A DNA stretch of 64,000 nucleotides from Carettochelys insculpta (lineage: Eukaryota; Chordata; Testudines; Carettochelyidae): NCBI RefSeq assembly GCF_033958435.1, contig NC_134160.1, positions 15,239,001 through 15,303,000 on the forward strand. Direction: 5' to 3'. Shown in pieces: positions 23,301 through 34,795 of this stretch; positions within the stretch are counted from its first letter, which is position 1, and every line of letters starts with the position of its first letter. Position numbers and translations under genes: made by a program. A model generated the notes under the pieces. That model was not told the origin of the DNA and ran no database searches. It saw nothing but the letters and a program-made list of their open reading frames with translations.

Positions 23301-23420
23301 TAAATCCCACAAAAGCTCATCACCAAATAAATCATTTTGTTAGTCTTTAAAGCATTACAGGACTGCTGGTTGGTTTTGTTGGAGTACAGACTGAGAGGGC
23401 CACCTCTCTGGCACTGAATA
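23281..23420 (+). repeat. Dispersed 'cccacgaaagctcatcacc' element, copy 2
   Basis: A second direct copy about 190 bp downstream of copy 1: 'cccacaaaagctcatcacc', 'aaataaatcattttgttag', 'tctttaaagcattacaggac' and again 'tgctggttggttttgttgg', followed by the same 'gccacctctctggcact' ending. The two copies bracket a CR1 fragment. That suggests one copy duplicated in tandem, or one element inserted twice. Confidence 0.65.
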
Positions 23421-23825
23421 AGGAAGGGTTATTTACTCTGTCTCATAACCCAAGAACTAGTGGTCCCCAAATGAAATTAACAGGCAGCAGGTTGAAAAGA
23501 AACAGACGGAAGCACGCAGTCGCTCTGTAGAGCTCCCTGCCAGAGGATGTTATGAAGACCAAGACTATGACAGGATTCAAAAAAGAACTAGATAAACAAT
23601 TCCTGGAGGTCAGGTCCATCGATGACTATTAGCCAGGCTGGGCAGGGACAGCAGCCTGGCCTGTTTGCCAGAAGCTGGGAATGGGCGACAGGGGAGGGAT
23701 CACTCGATGATCACCTGTTGTGCTCACTCCCTCTGGGGCACCTGGCACTGGCTGCTGGCAGAAGACAGGACACCAGGCTGGACAGACCTTCGGTCTGACC
23801 CAGTGGGGCTGGTTTTATGCCCTCA
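23421..23825 (+). mobile_element. CR1-type LINE 3' end (older subfamily)
   Basis: Sense-strand CR1 tail with 'gaagaccaagactatgacag', 'gattcaaaaaagaactagat', 'ggtccatcgatgactattag', 'aagctgggaatgggcgacag', 'ggcacctggcactggctgct' and 'gacagaccttcggtctgacc'. This is the long-3'-UTR CR1 variant, better preserved than the copy at 1400-1580. Confidence 0.8.
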
Positions 23826-25710
23826 TTGACATAAGAGCTTCTTCTCCTAAGTGTCATAGCAGCATAACTGGAGCATCGTAAGTGCAAACCCTCCCTAAGT
23901 CTTGACACTAGGATGCATCTTACATGACCTTTTGTTCCCAACACACCTACTTGCTGCCCCTTCAATCTCGTGTGCTCTGTTAAATAAACTTACACTGGAT
24001 TTCACTCCAAGCCATCGCTGGGCTGGGACTTAAGTGGAGCAATGCCCTGAGGTGGAGCTGGTACAGCATGTTGTCCTGCCCTGTTCCTTTGGGAGCAGCG
24101 AATTGTTAACACTGTGAGCCCACAGTGGACCAAGGGCTGGACGCTTCCAGGACACACTGTGGGTTTGTCTACACAGGGATACAACCCCCATGGCTGGCCT
24201 GTGCTTCTGAAGCTGAAAAGTCATGACAGACATTCGGCATGGGGCCCCTGAGGAGCTGTGGGGGAGGTGTCTCATGGTTTGGGCCCCCGCGAAGCCTGAA
24301 TGGCTATGTCGTGAACCCACGTCAGCTGACCCATGCCAGCCTTGGCTGTGCTGCAAGTCCTACCCCAGACATACCTTGGAGGGCTCAAGAGCTGGATGCG
24401 CCTGTTGCCAGCCCACAGAGAGACAGCCGGGCTCTGCGTCGGGTGACAGCGACAGTGCTTCTCTTGCCCACGGGGGATGGAATTGGGGAGCTGACCCACA
24501 GTGAGCACAGTAAAGACGCCTGCCTGCTAAGGGCATGATGCCTCCCGGCCCTGGGTACCCTGAGAAGCATCACTTCGGGTCTTTGGTGGGACCTCTAGCT
24601 GCTGTTGTTGAGGGTGGGATGGTTGGGGTCGGAGCAGAGTAAGGGCACTACAAGACTAGGTAGATTCCCCTCAGTAACCATATTCACCAACAGTGTCCTG
24701 ACAATTATATTGCAGTCTGCACTGGAGTCCCTGTTTGGTGGGGTTCACCGCAAGGAAACCTAAAGGGTTGCAGACATAAAGAGAGCCCAATTGACTCCTT
24801 CACCTCTCTTACAACCAACTCCTGGACCTCACAGCTTCCGCTTACCTTGGCAAGGGGCTTTGCGAGCTGCTTTTACAAGGGATTCGACACAATAAGTACC
24901 TGTCAGGGCTACAATGGTTTCCCAAGCCCCCATTTCCAGGGGCCCCAGGAGGGTGCACAGGGGCCCATGAGCTGGCTGCAGACAGGATCTTGCTCCAGCC
25001 TCTGCTTTAGGATGGATGCTCCTTTTATTTTATATCTTTGTTCCTCAGAAAGCACAGCCATACTGCCTTTGAAATCAGCTTCCAGTGACTCCTGGGTAAG
25101 AAGCACTGGGATCTGACACTGTGAGATGCTTTTTTGCATTTGAGTTACATACCACACCCACGCACACACGCACGGACAGGCACACACACATACGCCTGTG
25201 GCTGTGACACACACAAACACCCAATGAGCACTAGATACCAAACAAGAGAGCACGGCACTGACCCTTGTCACAACCCCCAGTGGTTAGAGCCTTTGGAAAA
25301 GAAAAGGCAGAAGATTCTGGAGGTGAACGGATGGTTGTGCAGAGAGTCTGCCCAAAGCTCAGGTGCTGCGCATGTGGGGCAAAAGCCTCGTGCTACACGG
25401 GCATCAGTTTCACACCAATCCTCGTGCAATGTGTAGCCTCAAGTGTGCATCTGCAAAGAGAACTTAGTGCCACAGGTCTAATGGCACAAAAGAGAGAGAA
25501 GAACTGACCACAACCAGATTACCAGCCACCACTGTGCGCTCTTGCCAGGGGAGTGAGGAAGACTCCCATTTCCTGGAAAGGCCAGTGCCTGATTTATGGC
25601 AGGGCTGAGCCCTGATACCCCTATGCTTGGCAGTGCATCACCCTGGCACCTCTGGGCTTGCTGCACCAGTGAGGAGTGCAACAAAATTGTTTGTGAGCTG
25701 ACACCTAAAT
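23826..25710. other. No gene recognised; short (CA)-rich run
   Basis: About 1.9 kb without a supported exon. An isolated 'gtgggtttgtctacacaggg' at about 24160-24180 resembles one end of the GTCTACAC-type MITEs. A CA-rich imperfect microsatellite is at 25152-25225. Confidence 0.4.
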
Positions 25711-26985
25711 ACAGAATCACAGAATCATAGGGCTGGAAGGGACCTCAGGAGGTCATCTAGTCCAGCTCCCTGCTTCAAGCAGGATCAACCCCAACTAAGT
25801 CATCCCAGCCAGGACCTTGTCCAGCCGGGACTTAAAAACCTCGAGGGATGGAGAATCCACCACCTCTCTAGGCAACACATTCGAGTGCTTCGCCACCCTC
25901 CTGGTGAAGTAGTTTTTCCTAACATCTAACCTACACCTCTCCCTCTTCAACTTCAGACCATTGCTCCTTGTTCAGCAATCTGGCACCACTGAGAACAATT
26001 TGTCACTCTCTTTTTTAGAGCTCTCCTTCAGTAAGTTGAAGGCTGCTATTAAATCACCCTTAAGTCTTCTCTTCTGTAAACTAAACAAGCCCAAATCCCT
26101 CAGCCTCTCCTCATAGGTCTTGTGCTCCAGCCCCTTACTCATTTTTGTTGCCCGCCACTGAACTTGCTCCAGTACATCCACATCCTTTTTATATTGGGGA
26201 GCCCCAAACTGGACACAGTATTCTAGATGTGGCCTCACCAGTGCCAAATAGAGGGGAATAACTACTTCTCTAGATCTGCTCAAAATGCTCCTCCTAATGC
26301 ACCCTAGTATGCTGTTAGCCTTCTTGGCTACAAGGGCACACTGTTTACTCATATTCAGACTTTCATCCATCATAACCCCTAGGTCCCTTTCCATCGTACT
26401 GCTACTGAGCCAGTCGGTCCCCAGCCCGTAACATTGCTTTGGATTCTTCCATCCCAGGTGCAGGACTCTACACTTCTCCTTGTTGAACTGCATCAAATTT
26501 CTTTTGGCCCAGTCCTCCAATTTATCCAGGTCACTCTGGATTCTCTCTCTACCCTCCAACATATCTACCTCTCCCCCTAGTTTTGTGTCATCTGCAAACG
26601 TGCTGAGAGTGCAATCCAGTCCCTCATTCAGGTCATTAATAAAGATGTTGAATAACACCGGACCCAGAACCGAGCCTTGTGGCACTCCACTTGAAACTGA
26701 CCTCCATCCAGATATTGAGCCATTGACCACTATTCGTTGGGCCCGACCATCAAGCCAGCTTTCTATCCATCTTATAGTCCAAGGATCCAATCCATATTTC
26801 CTTAACTTACAGACAAGAATGTTGTGGGAGACTGTATCAAAAGCTTTGCTGAAGTCAAGATATATCACATTCACTGACTTCCCCATGTCCACAGAGCCTC
26901 TTACCTCATCTTAGAAGCTAATCAGATTAGTCAGGCAGGACTTGCCCCTGGTGAATCCATGTTGGCTACTTTTGATCACTTGATC
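25711..26985 (-). pseudogene. CR1 LINE reverse-transcriptase fragment with 3' end
   Basis: A 5'-truncated CR1 retrotransposon on the minus strand. The open frame 25972-26892 (306 codons) carries the RT palm: [13 protein letters not shown] (motif A), [20 protein letters not shown] (motif B region), FADDTKL (catalytic Ala-Asp-Asp box), then the thumb with '[10 protein letters not shown]' and '[12 protein letters not shown]'-like sequence, here [12 protein letters not shown]. The endonuclease and first ORF are missing, and the frame begins inside the RT. The 3' UTR ends in the CR1 tip (reverse complement of 'gattctgtgattctg' at 25711-25730). A remnant of upstream RT sequence extends to about 26985. 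Confidence 0.92.
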
Positions 26986-27569
26986 AGCTGCCTGGGTGGG
27001 TGCCTGAGCTTGTGCTGTGCAGAGAAGAGCAGTTTGCAAGGTGTGAATTGGGGGAGTTCCCTGCCAGCTGAGCCTTCAAGGGCTGAATAGACTGGAGGCA
27101 AGGCTTTGAGCCAGGCCTGACCAGCCAGCAGCTCTCTCTATAAGAAGGGAGCTCCCAGCGAACAAGGGGCAGCAGCTAACAGGGAAGGGAGTTTGCCTCT
27201 GGGAGTTCGCCGAGGGAGGAGCCCCGTGTTTGTTGTCCTTTTCAGGTATGGTGTTCCACCTGTGCCCTGCAAGGCAGCACTACCAGGAAAAGGAGTCTCT
27301 GAAGAAAAGAGCCTGAAGAGTGATGGGGGAAGGTGGACCTGGGGGCACTGAGAGCAGCTGTGGGGAGAGGGGACAGTGCAGTGAGGAGGGCAGACATGGG
27401 AGCAGATGGGGGTAGTGGGTTGGGGAGGGTCCTATGATGATGGTAGCTGGGGGGGGCAAAAGGTGGGGAGGAGGGTCCCGGGGATATGAGGTCATTGCTC
27501 CACAGGGAGCTATGGTGACTCATGGTGACAGGGAGGTATGAAGTAGTGGGATCCTTAACCACATTTTCC
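26986..27569. other. Spacer between two LINEs; no gene recognised
   Basis: G-rich plus strand with 'gctgtggggagaggggacag'-like phrases. No exon is supported. It may include the 5' end of the LINE that follows. Confidence 0.35.
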
Positions 27570-30500
27570 ACACCCCACTGGAGTCCGAAGGCGGATCGGT
27601 GTCAACTTCTGGCACTGTCCCGGCAACTCCTGAAGCTGAGCTGGTACCAGACGTGGAGGCTATCCTCTCCTTTGGACTATATCAGTAAAGCCGAGAGGGG
27701 GACACTGGTGTCTGGGCAGCCCAGAGTCTCCATAAAAAATGCCCAGGCTCACGCCCGGAAAGGTACTCCGGCATTGCTGAACAGCGTTGCGTCAACACAG
27801 GAGGCAACAGATACCGGTTATAAGCTCTTGCTCGATTGGTGTAGAGAACGAGCGCCAGGGGTTGCCTTCGACGGTGGGAGAGACCCTTGCATCTCACTGG
27901 ACAGTCACCGCCTGCCTCAAGCTGGGCAGCCCCCAGCCAATAGGGTACTGTCCCTCCACAGTTCACCTGCCTCGCTGGGTGCGTGAGGCTTAAGGTTCCT
28001 GAACCTGACAAGTGACTGAAACTTGGGCACCAGGCAAACCAATAAGAAAATCAACAAGAAATGAGAAACATCAACAATTTAAGATTGCTTGCTGGAATGT
28101 GCAGACCATGCTGACTGGCTTGACTGAAGATCTTCAGGCCATCATCAGTGACACCCGCAAGACCGCTGTCATCAACGAGGAACTGAAGAGGCTCAGAGTT
28201 GATATCGCTGCACTGCAAGAGATGCGACTCGCAGATTCGGGATCTCTAAAGGAAAAGGACTACACCTTTTTCTGGCAGAGTAAAGCCCAAGAAGAACCCA
28301 GAGAGCATGGTGTTGGCTTTGCTGTCAGAAACACCCTTCTACAAATGGTGGAATTAGTCATGGGTGGATCAGAAAGACTTCTTCGGATCACGCTTCAAAC
28401 TTGCACCGGTCCTGTCCACCTGATCAGCGCTTATGCTCCAGCCCTGTACGCCACACCAGAAGTAAAAGACAAGTTCTATGACGTGCTTAGTGCTGCTGTA
28501 GCGCAAATACCTGCTCGTGAACAACTGTACATCTTGGGTGACTTCAATGCTAGAGTTGGAGCTGATTGGGCCTCATGGCCTTCCTGCTCAGGACACTTCA
28601 GTGTGGGAAAAATGAATGACAATGGACAGCGTCTCCTTGAACTGTGCACGTACCACAATCTGTGCATCACAAACACATTCTTCCTAACTAAGCCACAGCA
28701 CAGAGTGTCGTGGAGACACCCACACTCGAAGCACTGGCATCAACTAGACGTGGTCATCACTAGGTGTAATAACCTCAAAAACATCTTTCTGACACACAGC
28801 TATCATAGTGCTGACTGTGATACAGATCACTCGCTAGTTTGCTCCAAGCTCAAGCTGAGACCCAAGAAGCTGTACCGCTCTAAACCTGCTGGAAGGCCCC
28901 TCATTGATGCCAGAAAGATGGCAAACTAGGAGAAAGCTGAAAAGTTCAGAGAGACCCTCCAGGAAAATCTGCGCAGTGGCCCTGGGGGCACCGATGTGAC
29001 ATCCAAATGGCAACATCTGAGGGATACAGTTTACAACATGGCCTTGTCGGTGTTTGGAAGAAGAGCTAGAAACACGAACAACTGGTTCGAAGCTAACTCT
29101 GATGAGATGATTCCAGTCATTGAAAAGAAGCACGCTGCACTCCTGGAGTACAAACGCTCACCGAGCCAGAGTACCCAGCAAGCGCTTAGAGAGGCCAGAA
29201 CAACAGTACAGCAGACAGCCAGGCGCTGTGCCAACAACCACTGGCTCCAGCTATGCAGCAGCATCCAGACCTGTGCCGACTTTGGTAATCTCAGAGGAAT
29301 GTACGAGGGCATGAAGAAGGCATTAGGACCCACCCAGAACAAGATGGCACCTCTGAAATCCAAATCTGGTGAAGTCATCGCTGACAAAGCCAAACAGATG
29401 GAGCGCTGGGTTGAGCACTACACCGAGCTGTACTCACGCGAGAACATTGTGGTTGACGCAGCCCTTGATGCCATCGAGCTCCTACCAGTAATGGACGAAC
29501 TGGGTCAAGAACTGACTGTGGATGAACTGAAGAGAGCCATCGACAGCATTGCAGCAGGAAAGGCCCCTGGTCAGGATGGTATACCACCAGAGGTAATCAA
29601 GTGTGCCGCGGACACACTCCTGGAACCCCTACGGGAGCTACTGTGCCTGTGCTGGAAAGAAGGTGAGGTTCCACAGGATATGCGCGACGCTAACATTGTA
29701 ACGTTGTATAAGAACAAAGGAGACAGAAGGGACTGGAACAACTACCGTGGAAACTCCCTCCGAAGCGTCACTGGTAAACTGTTCACTCGCATCATCCTTG
29801 GCAGACTCCAGAAGATTGCTGAGAGAGTGTACCCCGAATCGCAGTGCGGATTCCGCGCAGAGAGGTCTACCGTTGACATGGTCTTCTCTCTAAGGCAGCT
29901 GCAGGAGAAGTGCAGGGAGTAGAGAAAGCCACTCTACATAGCCTTCATCGACTTGACCAAGGCTTTTGACTTGCTCAGCAGGGATGGTCTGTTCAAACTG
30001 CTCCACAAGATAGGCTGTCCTCCACGGTTACTCAAGATGATCCAGTCATTCCACGAAGACATGAGAGGAACCATCCAATGTGATGGCACATTATCAGATG
30101 CTTTCAGAATCAGGAGAGGTGTCAAACAAGGATGCGTGCTTGCTCCGACATTGTTCGGGATCTTCTTTGCACTCCTCCTGAAGCACGCCTTTGGATCTTC
30201 AACAGAGGGCATCTTGCCGCACACAAGATCTGATGGGAAACTGTTTAACCTTGCAAGGCTGAAAGCTAAGTGTAAGGTGCGAGAAGTCCTCATCAGAGAC
30301 ATGCTGTTCGCAGACGATGCTGCTGTAGTGTCTCACACAGAAGACCAGCTTCAAAAACTGCTGGATCAGTTCTCCAAAGCGTGCAAGGACTTTGGGCTTA
30401 CCATCAGCCTAAAGAAGACGAACGTACTCGGTCAGGATGTTGCTGAACCCCCATCAATCAGCATTGAGAACTATACGTTAGAGGTTGTCCACGAGTTCGT

Positions 30501-31260
30501 TTACCTTGGGTCCACCATCACTGACACCCTGTCGTTGGACACTGAGCTAAATAGGAGGATCAGAAAAGCAGCCACAACTCTGTCCAGACTCAGCAAGAGT
30601 GTGGAATAACAACAAGCTGTACACTCACACCAAAATGCAAGTCTACAGAGCCTGCATCCTCAGCACCCTCCTTTATGGCAGTGAGACTTGGACCCTGTAC
30701 GCCCGCCAGGAAAAGAGGCTGAACGTCTTCCACTTGCGCTGCCTCAGGCGCATCCTTGGAATATCATGGAAGGACAGAGTGACCAACACCACCATCCTAG
30801 AGCAAGCTGGAATCCCAACCATGCACACCCTCCTCAGGCAGCGTCGACTCCGCTGGCTTGGCCACGTCCACAGGATGAATGATGGAAGGATTCCAAAAGA
30901 CATCCTGTATGGTGAGCTAGCCTCTGGCAAAAGACCTCCCGGACGCCCCCAGTTATGCTACAAAGATGTCTGCAAGAGAGACCTCAGAGAGGTAGACATC
31001 GGGCTGGACAACTGGAAAGAACTAGCAGACGAACGCAGCAGATGGAGGCAGGGGTTACACAAGGGCCTTCAGAAGGGCGAGTTGAAGATCAGACAGCTAG
31101 CAGAGGAGAAGGAAGCACACAGAAAGCATGATAAGGACTTGCCAGACACCCACTACATCTGCAAGAGATGCAGCAAGGACTGTCACTCTCGTGTGGGTCT
31201 TCATAGTCACAATAGACGCTGTAAATAAAGTCCTCAGTTGAAACTTTAAAGGGAGCGATC
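27570..31260 (+). mobile_element. Near-complete APE-type LINE (endonuclease + RT)
   Basis: A non-LTR retrotransposon with a roughly 440-bp 5' leader, an apurinic-type endonuclease, a reverse transcriptase and a C-terminal zinc-finger-like motif. A short 3' end follows the stop at 31228. No ORF1 was recognised. The sequence style of the endonuclease (KIACWNVQTML, GDFNARVGADW) and C-terminus (LRWLGHVHRMNDGRIPKD) matches the RT/endonuclease proteins annotated widely in vertebrates as craniofacial-development-protein-2-like. I associate these with RTE-related LINEs, but the clade is uncertain. The 5' boundary is a guess from where 5'-leader-like sequence begins; target duplications were not identified. 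Confidence 0.85.
28012..31228 (+). pseudogene. LINE endonuclease/reverse-transcriptase ORF, three lesions
   Basis: The long ORF is readable through nearly its whole length. Endonuclease (28080-28870): WNVQT, the catalytic Glu in ALQEMRL, GDFNAR, and the Asp-His pair in DTDHSLV, all present. Reverse transcriptase (29500-30600): GKAPGQDGIPPEVIK, NYRGNSLRSVTGKLF, FIDLTKAFD (motif A), GVKQGCVLAP (motif B) and LFADDAAV (motif C, both catalytic Asp kept). The C-terminal part (30600-31228) has ETWTLYARQEKRL, LRRILGISWKDR and a Cys-x2-Cys-x12-His-x3-Cys finger just before the stop. Lesions: in-frame TAG at 28927-28929, in-frame TAG at 29920-29922, and a frameshift near 30600 moving the frame from that of 28012 to that of 30599. 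The active sites are intact, so the insertion is fairly young, but it is not functional as it stands. Confidence 0.9.
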
Positions 31261-31641
31261 CATAGTCTATGCAGACTGAAGGATGCCTACTACCTCTTCC
31301 AAGTGCTCCAAAATGGATTCCTTGAGGATTCCCTCCATTATTTTCCCAGGGATTGAGGTAAGGCTGACAGTTAACACCTGAGCCCCGAAACTTCTTTCAT
31401 TAGAAATCCAGTGCTGGAAAGGCAGCTGTTCATTTCTTGGATGGGCTGCATCTGGGACATTGGCAGCACACACCAGGGTGCTCACAGGTGCTCTGCACAC
31501 ACAGATCACTGACACTTCCTCATATAGACCTTAAGAAATGAGGAAAAAAAATGTTGCAAAGCACCAGTGATTCCCAGCAGCTCCCTGCAGGAGGCTGGGC
31601 ATAGGGGGAAGGGAGAGACCTACAAGGAGCATCAAACAGAG
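31261..31641. other. No feature recognised
   Basis: Short spacer after the LINE. The minus-strand phrase corresponding to 'ILSVSLTSIPGKIMEGILKE' (about 31290-31400) resembles a further piece of CR1 coding sequence upstream of the RT. I treat it as a possible CR1 fragment only. Confidence 0.4.
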
Positions 31642-32078
31642 CAGTGGCTTTCAACCTGTGTGCCAGGAGAACTGCCCAAGCATGCTGTGAAATGTGATCA
31701 ATTTCCCTTTGCTGTGGCTCGCTGCGGGGAAATGATGACCCTGCAGTCCATTAAGTGAAATGCTGCTTCTCGTCCCGAATGAGCTGGTGGGGAGCTGCCC
31801 CGACTCCCGGCTGTGGCAAGTGGGAGGGCAGGCGGGAGCCTGTTCAAGCTGGGACATGGTTTAAATGCCACCTCCTGGCTCCAGTGGGCTAGTGGGGAGG
31901 GGAGCTACTGCCAGTGGTTACTTGTTTACTCAACATCCCTAGCAAGGCATTGAGCAGACGGGGAAAATGTGCCTGTGCTCACTGTCCATGGCAGTGTATT
32001 CTGAGCTGGACTGGAAACATTGATGCACTCGATCCTTGTTTAGCCTGTTGTGTACACTGCTGTGTTGTAAACCACAGG

Positions 32079-32152
32079 CTGGGGCTACACTAGACTTTTG
32101 TCGACAGAAGTTACTATAGGGACATATTTCCCAACAGAACCTCCGTCGACAG

Positions 32153-32187
<35 letters not shown>

Positions 32188-32436
32188 CTGTCGACAGAAA
32201 GCTCCCACCCGTCCCCGCCTCCTGTCAACAGAACAGCTACCCGTAAGCTCTGCAAACAGGGCTGCCTGGTGAACTGGAAGCCCTCTCTGTCAACAGAGGC
32301 GTTCTGCCTCGTACAGGAGTGACTTAACTCTCCCGAGAAAACTGCTGTGTTCCGTCCACACTTTCTCGACAGAACTCATTTGCAGCGTGGACGCTCCGTG
32401 AGTTTTGTCGACAAAACTCTGTGGCGTAGATGCAAC
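32079..32436. mobile_element. MITE with TTTTGTCGACA ends, nested in hAT
   Basis: The left end 'ggggctacactagacttttg' then 'tcgacagaa' pairs with the right end, reverse-complemented 'ttgcatctacgccacagag' then 'ttttgtcgaca'. TGTCGACAGAA blocks recur inside (32100, 32144, 32190, 32285, 32368). It carries a 30-bp (AC)n run at 32154-32184. No coding capacity. Confidence 0.72.
32154..32184. repeat. (AC)n microsatellite
   Basis: About 15 perfect CA/AC dinucleotides inside the MITE, replacing part of one of its GTCGACAGAA blocks. Confidence 0.95.
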
Positions 32437-32619
32437 CATCGAAAGTAAATGTGATGTACCAGAGTAAATGCAAGTAAATGTGGCGTTTATGAGCAATCGA
32501 TTCAGCTGAAAAATGTGGGTGTGCCGTGGAATTGTTTGGCTCATTGAAGTGTGCCATGTTACTGAAAAGGTTGGGAACTGCTGAAATAAATGGCCAGACC
32601 ATATATAACAAGCAAAGAG

Positions 32620-32740
32620 TTATCTGAGGAAGTGGGTTTTACCCCCAAGAGCTCACTACCTAGTAAAAGGGTTAGTCTTTAGAGTGTTACAGGACTGCTT
32701 CTTATTTGTGAAGCTACAGACCAACCCCTCTGAATCAAAG
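32620..32740 (+). repeat. Dispersed 'agctcactacctaataaa' element, copy 3
   Basis: Contains 'tctgaggaagtgggtttta', 'ccccaagagctcactacc', 'gttagtctttagagtgttac', 'aggactgcttcttatttgtg' and 'aagctacagaccaacccctc'. Same family as the copies near 23.0, 51.0, 55.3 and 60.6 kb. Here it directly follows the hAT element. Confidence 0.65.
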
Positions 32741-33840
32741 AATAGAAATGCAGTGGGGGTTTCTGGAGGTGTTGACCATGGATTCTCCATTCCCACTCTC
32801 TATTTTACCATGCAAGCTAAGGACGGGTAAATTACTGATCAGACCCAGAGGTTCGCTGACCTGGGAACCACCTGTCTATAGGCTGGAGATACCAGAGGGG
32901 ATTTCACTGCTGATATTCCTTGAAGGTTTGCACCACAAATCAGCAGGGGATTTTGCTCCCAGACCCACAAACTCCACACTGGTTCTACCCTTACCCCCCA
33001 GCTCCCAGCGGGACTCAGGTTAAGGGGAGAGGTGGTACTAGCAGGGGGGTGAAATTTGCCTTCAACTGAAGCCAGCTAGGAACTACCCAGAGTTTGTCTC
33101 CTCACCAGCAGAGGTGTGAATCCACCATCTTACCCAATAACAGAGCAAAGCTGGCCCCGAGATGTAGCGTTTATTAATTTTCTGTTAAAAAGTTGCCCGA
33201 TGATGTTTTCCCCCAACAATTCAGATAAAAGGAATTGAGTCCCTTTAAATCAACAAAAGTTCCTCTATCATTTATTTGCAACCCAAATGTTATGACCTTG
33301 TCATAGGGCGTGAGAATGGAAAAGCAAAAGGATCTTGCAACAAATGTGAAACTGACCAGACTCATTTTAGCGCTTGCGCTGCCCAGAATGCAAGAAGTGA
33401 GCAAACAGCTTCACAGAGGCAGAGCTGCGAATGCTCCCAATAGTCAGGGTTTTAGTTAAAGCTCCAGCTCCTGGAGTCACAGGATTATGTATGAATCCAT
33501 GTTCTGATTTTTTTTTTTTTAAATTTAAGTTGAAGGGGTTTTTTTTGTCCTCACAGCTGTGGACAAAAGCTTGAAAATGTGATTCCTAAAGAAACCAGAA
33601 AATTAATAAAATGAAGCTATTATTTAAAATCTAGTTATTTGGAGCAAGTCCAATGATTTTACCAGTACCTGGCTGGGGTTTATTTTCAGTGCTTGCTTGT
33701 AGCTGGCAATGAACATCAAATACTGGGGGCGGGGTGAGGGTAAACTCCTTGTCTCCAAATAATGAGTTTGCAACATGGGTGGGGAGAGTTTTGTTTTAAA
33801 AATAGCAGGATCTGCAACTGGATAATGTTGGGACAATTAA
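32741..33840. other. No gene recognised; poly-T runs
   Basis: AT-rich from 33170 onward, with T-runs at 33508-33520 and 33539-33547. No exon or named repeat supported. Confidence 0.4.
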
Positions 33841-33844
33841 CCTG

Positions 33845-33985
33845 AGACTCAGGAGCTGGGGCTTCAATTGCTGGTGTTGCCATTGGCCTGCTGAGTCATG
33901 TCCCTGACAAGTATCTCAGTTTTTCTTTCTGTAAAATGGTTACAATGAGGCTGACTTCCTTTATAAAGTGCTCTGACTGCTAAAG
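33845..33985 (+). repeat. MIR SINE relic
   Basis: MIR-like order of phrases: 'gagactcaggagctggggct', 'gctgagtcatgtccctgac', 'atctcagtttttctttctgt', 'aaaatggttacaatgaggct' and 'ataaagtgctctgac'. Confidence 0.65.
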
Positions 33986-34392
33986 AAGACAAGCAGTAGA
34001 CAAGAGTATTACTATCATCCTTGGTGCCAGCTTTAGAGAACTCACCATGAACTTTCTCAGCCTGAGGCTCAAATGTGTTATGTTCGAAAGGTCCAAGGGC
34101 ATGAGTTGATACTTTGGGCCTCTTCTGCCCATTGCATCAGTGACATTTTTTAAAGGTGCAGAAAACCACCAGTCAGCACCCTGTCCCCTGCTTTGAGATG
34201 CAGACCGACCGCAGCTCCAGCACAGACCATGCAGCAGCTGCTCAGAGCTGGTGTGCACAGGAGGTCACTGGGGAAGGACAGCCTGGATCTGCCTCCCCAC
34301 GGTGCCAGGGCTCACTTAGACGTGCATTTAAAAGCCAAAGGAGACACTTTTTCAATTCACCATCAAATAGCTTTGTAGCCATCCTTATAACA

Positions 34393-34780
34393 CATCGTGT
34401 CTACACTAGCCAAAAACTTCGAAATGGCCATTGCCATTTCGAAGTTTCCTAATGAAGCGCTGAAATACATATTCAGCGCCTCATTAGCATGCGGGCAGCC
34501 GCGGCACTTCGAAATTGACGCGGCTCATCCAGACGGGGCTCCTTTTTGAAAGGACCCCAGCTACTTAAAGTTCCCTTATTCCTATGGGCATATGGGAATA
34601 AGGGGACTTCGACGTAGCCGGGGTCCTTTCGAAAAGGAGCCCCATCTGGATGAGACGCGTCAATTTTGAAGTGCCGCGGCAGCCCGCATGCTAATGAGGC
34701 GCTGAATATGTATTTCAGCGCTTCATTAGGTAACTTCGAAATGGCCATTTCAAAGTTTTTGGCTAGTGTAGACGTAGCCA
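34393..34780. mobile_element. Long palindromic MITE
   Basis: Almost the whole 388 bp is an inverted repeat around about 34587. The left arm has 'gtctacactagccaaaaac', 'ttcgaaatggccattgcc', 'cattcagcgcctcattagc'-type sequence, 'atgcgggcagccgcggcac' and 'gacggggctcc'. The right arm returns the same blocks in reverse order and complement, ending 'ggctagtgtagacgtagcca'. It can fold into a single hairpin. No ORF of interest. It shares GTCTACAC-type termini with the elements at 13059, 57455 and 61749. Confidence 0.85.
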
Positions 34781-34795
34781 TGGAGACACACAGCT

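Larger units (their letters stand above)
31642..32583. mobile_element. hAT-like element interrupted by a second transposon
   Basis: The left end reads 'cagtggctttcaacctgtgtgcc'. The right end reversed reads 'cagcagttcccaaccttttcag' followed by 'taacatggcacac'. Both match the inverted ends of a hAT family whose termini read cagcggttcccaacc. The interior contains the separate TIR element at 32079-32436. No convincing 8-bp duplication was found at the outer ends, so boundaries could be off by a few bases. Confidence 0.6.

Noticed and set aside
29953..30609. Retroviral or other viral polymerase
   Set aside because: The RT is of LINE type: apurinic-type endonuclease upstream, no protease, RNase H, integrase or LTRs.
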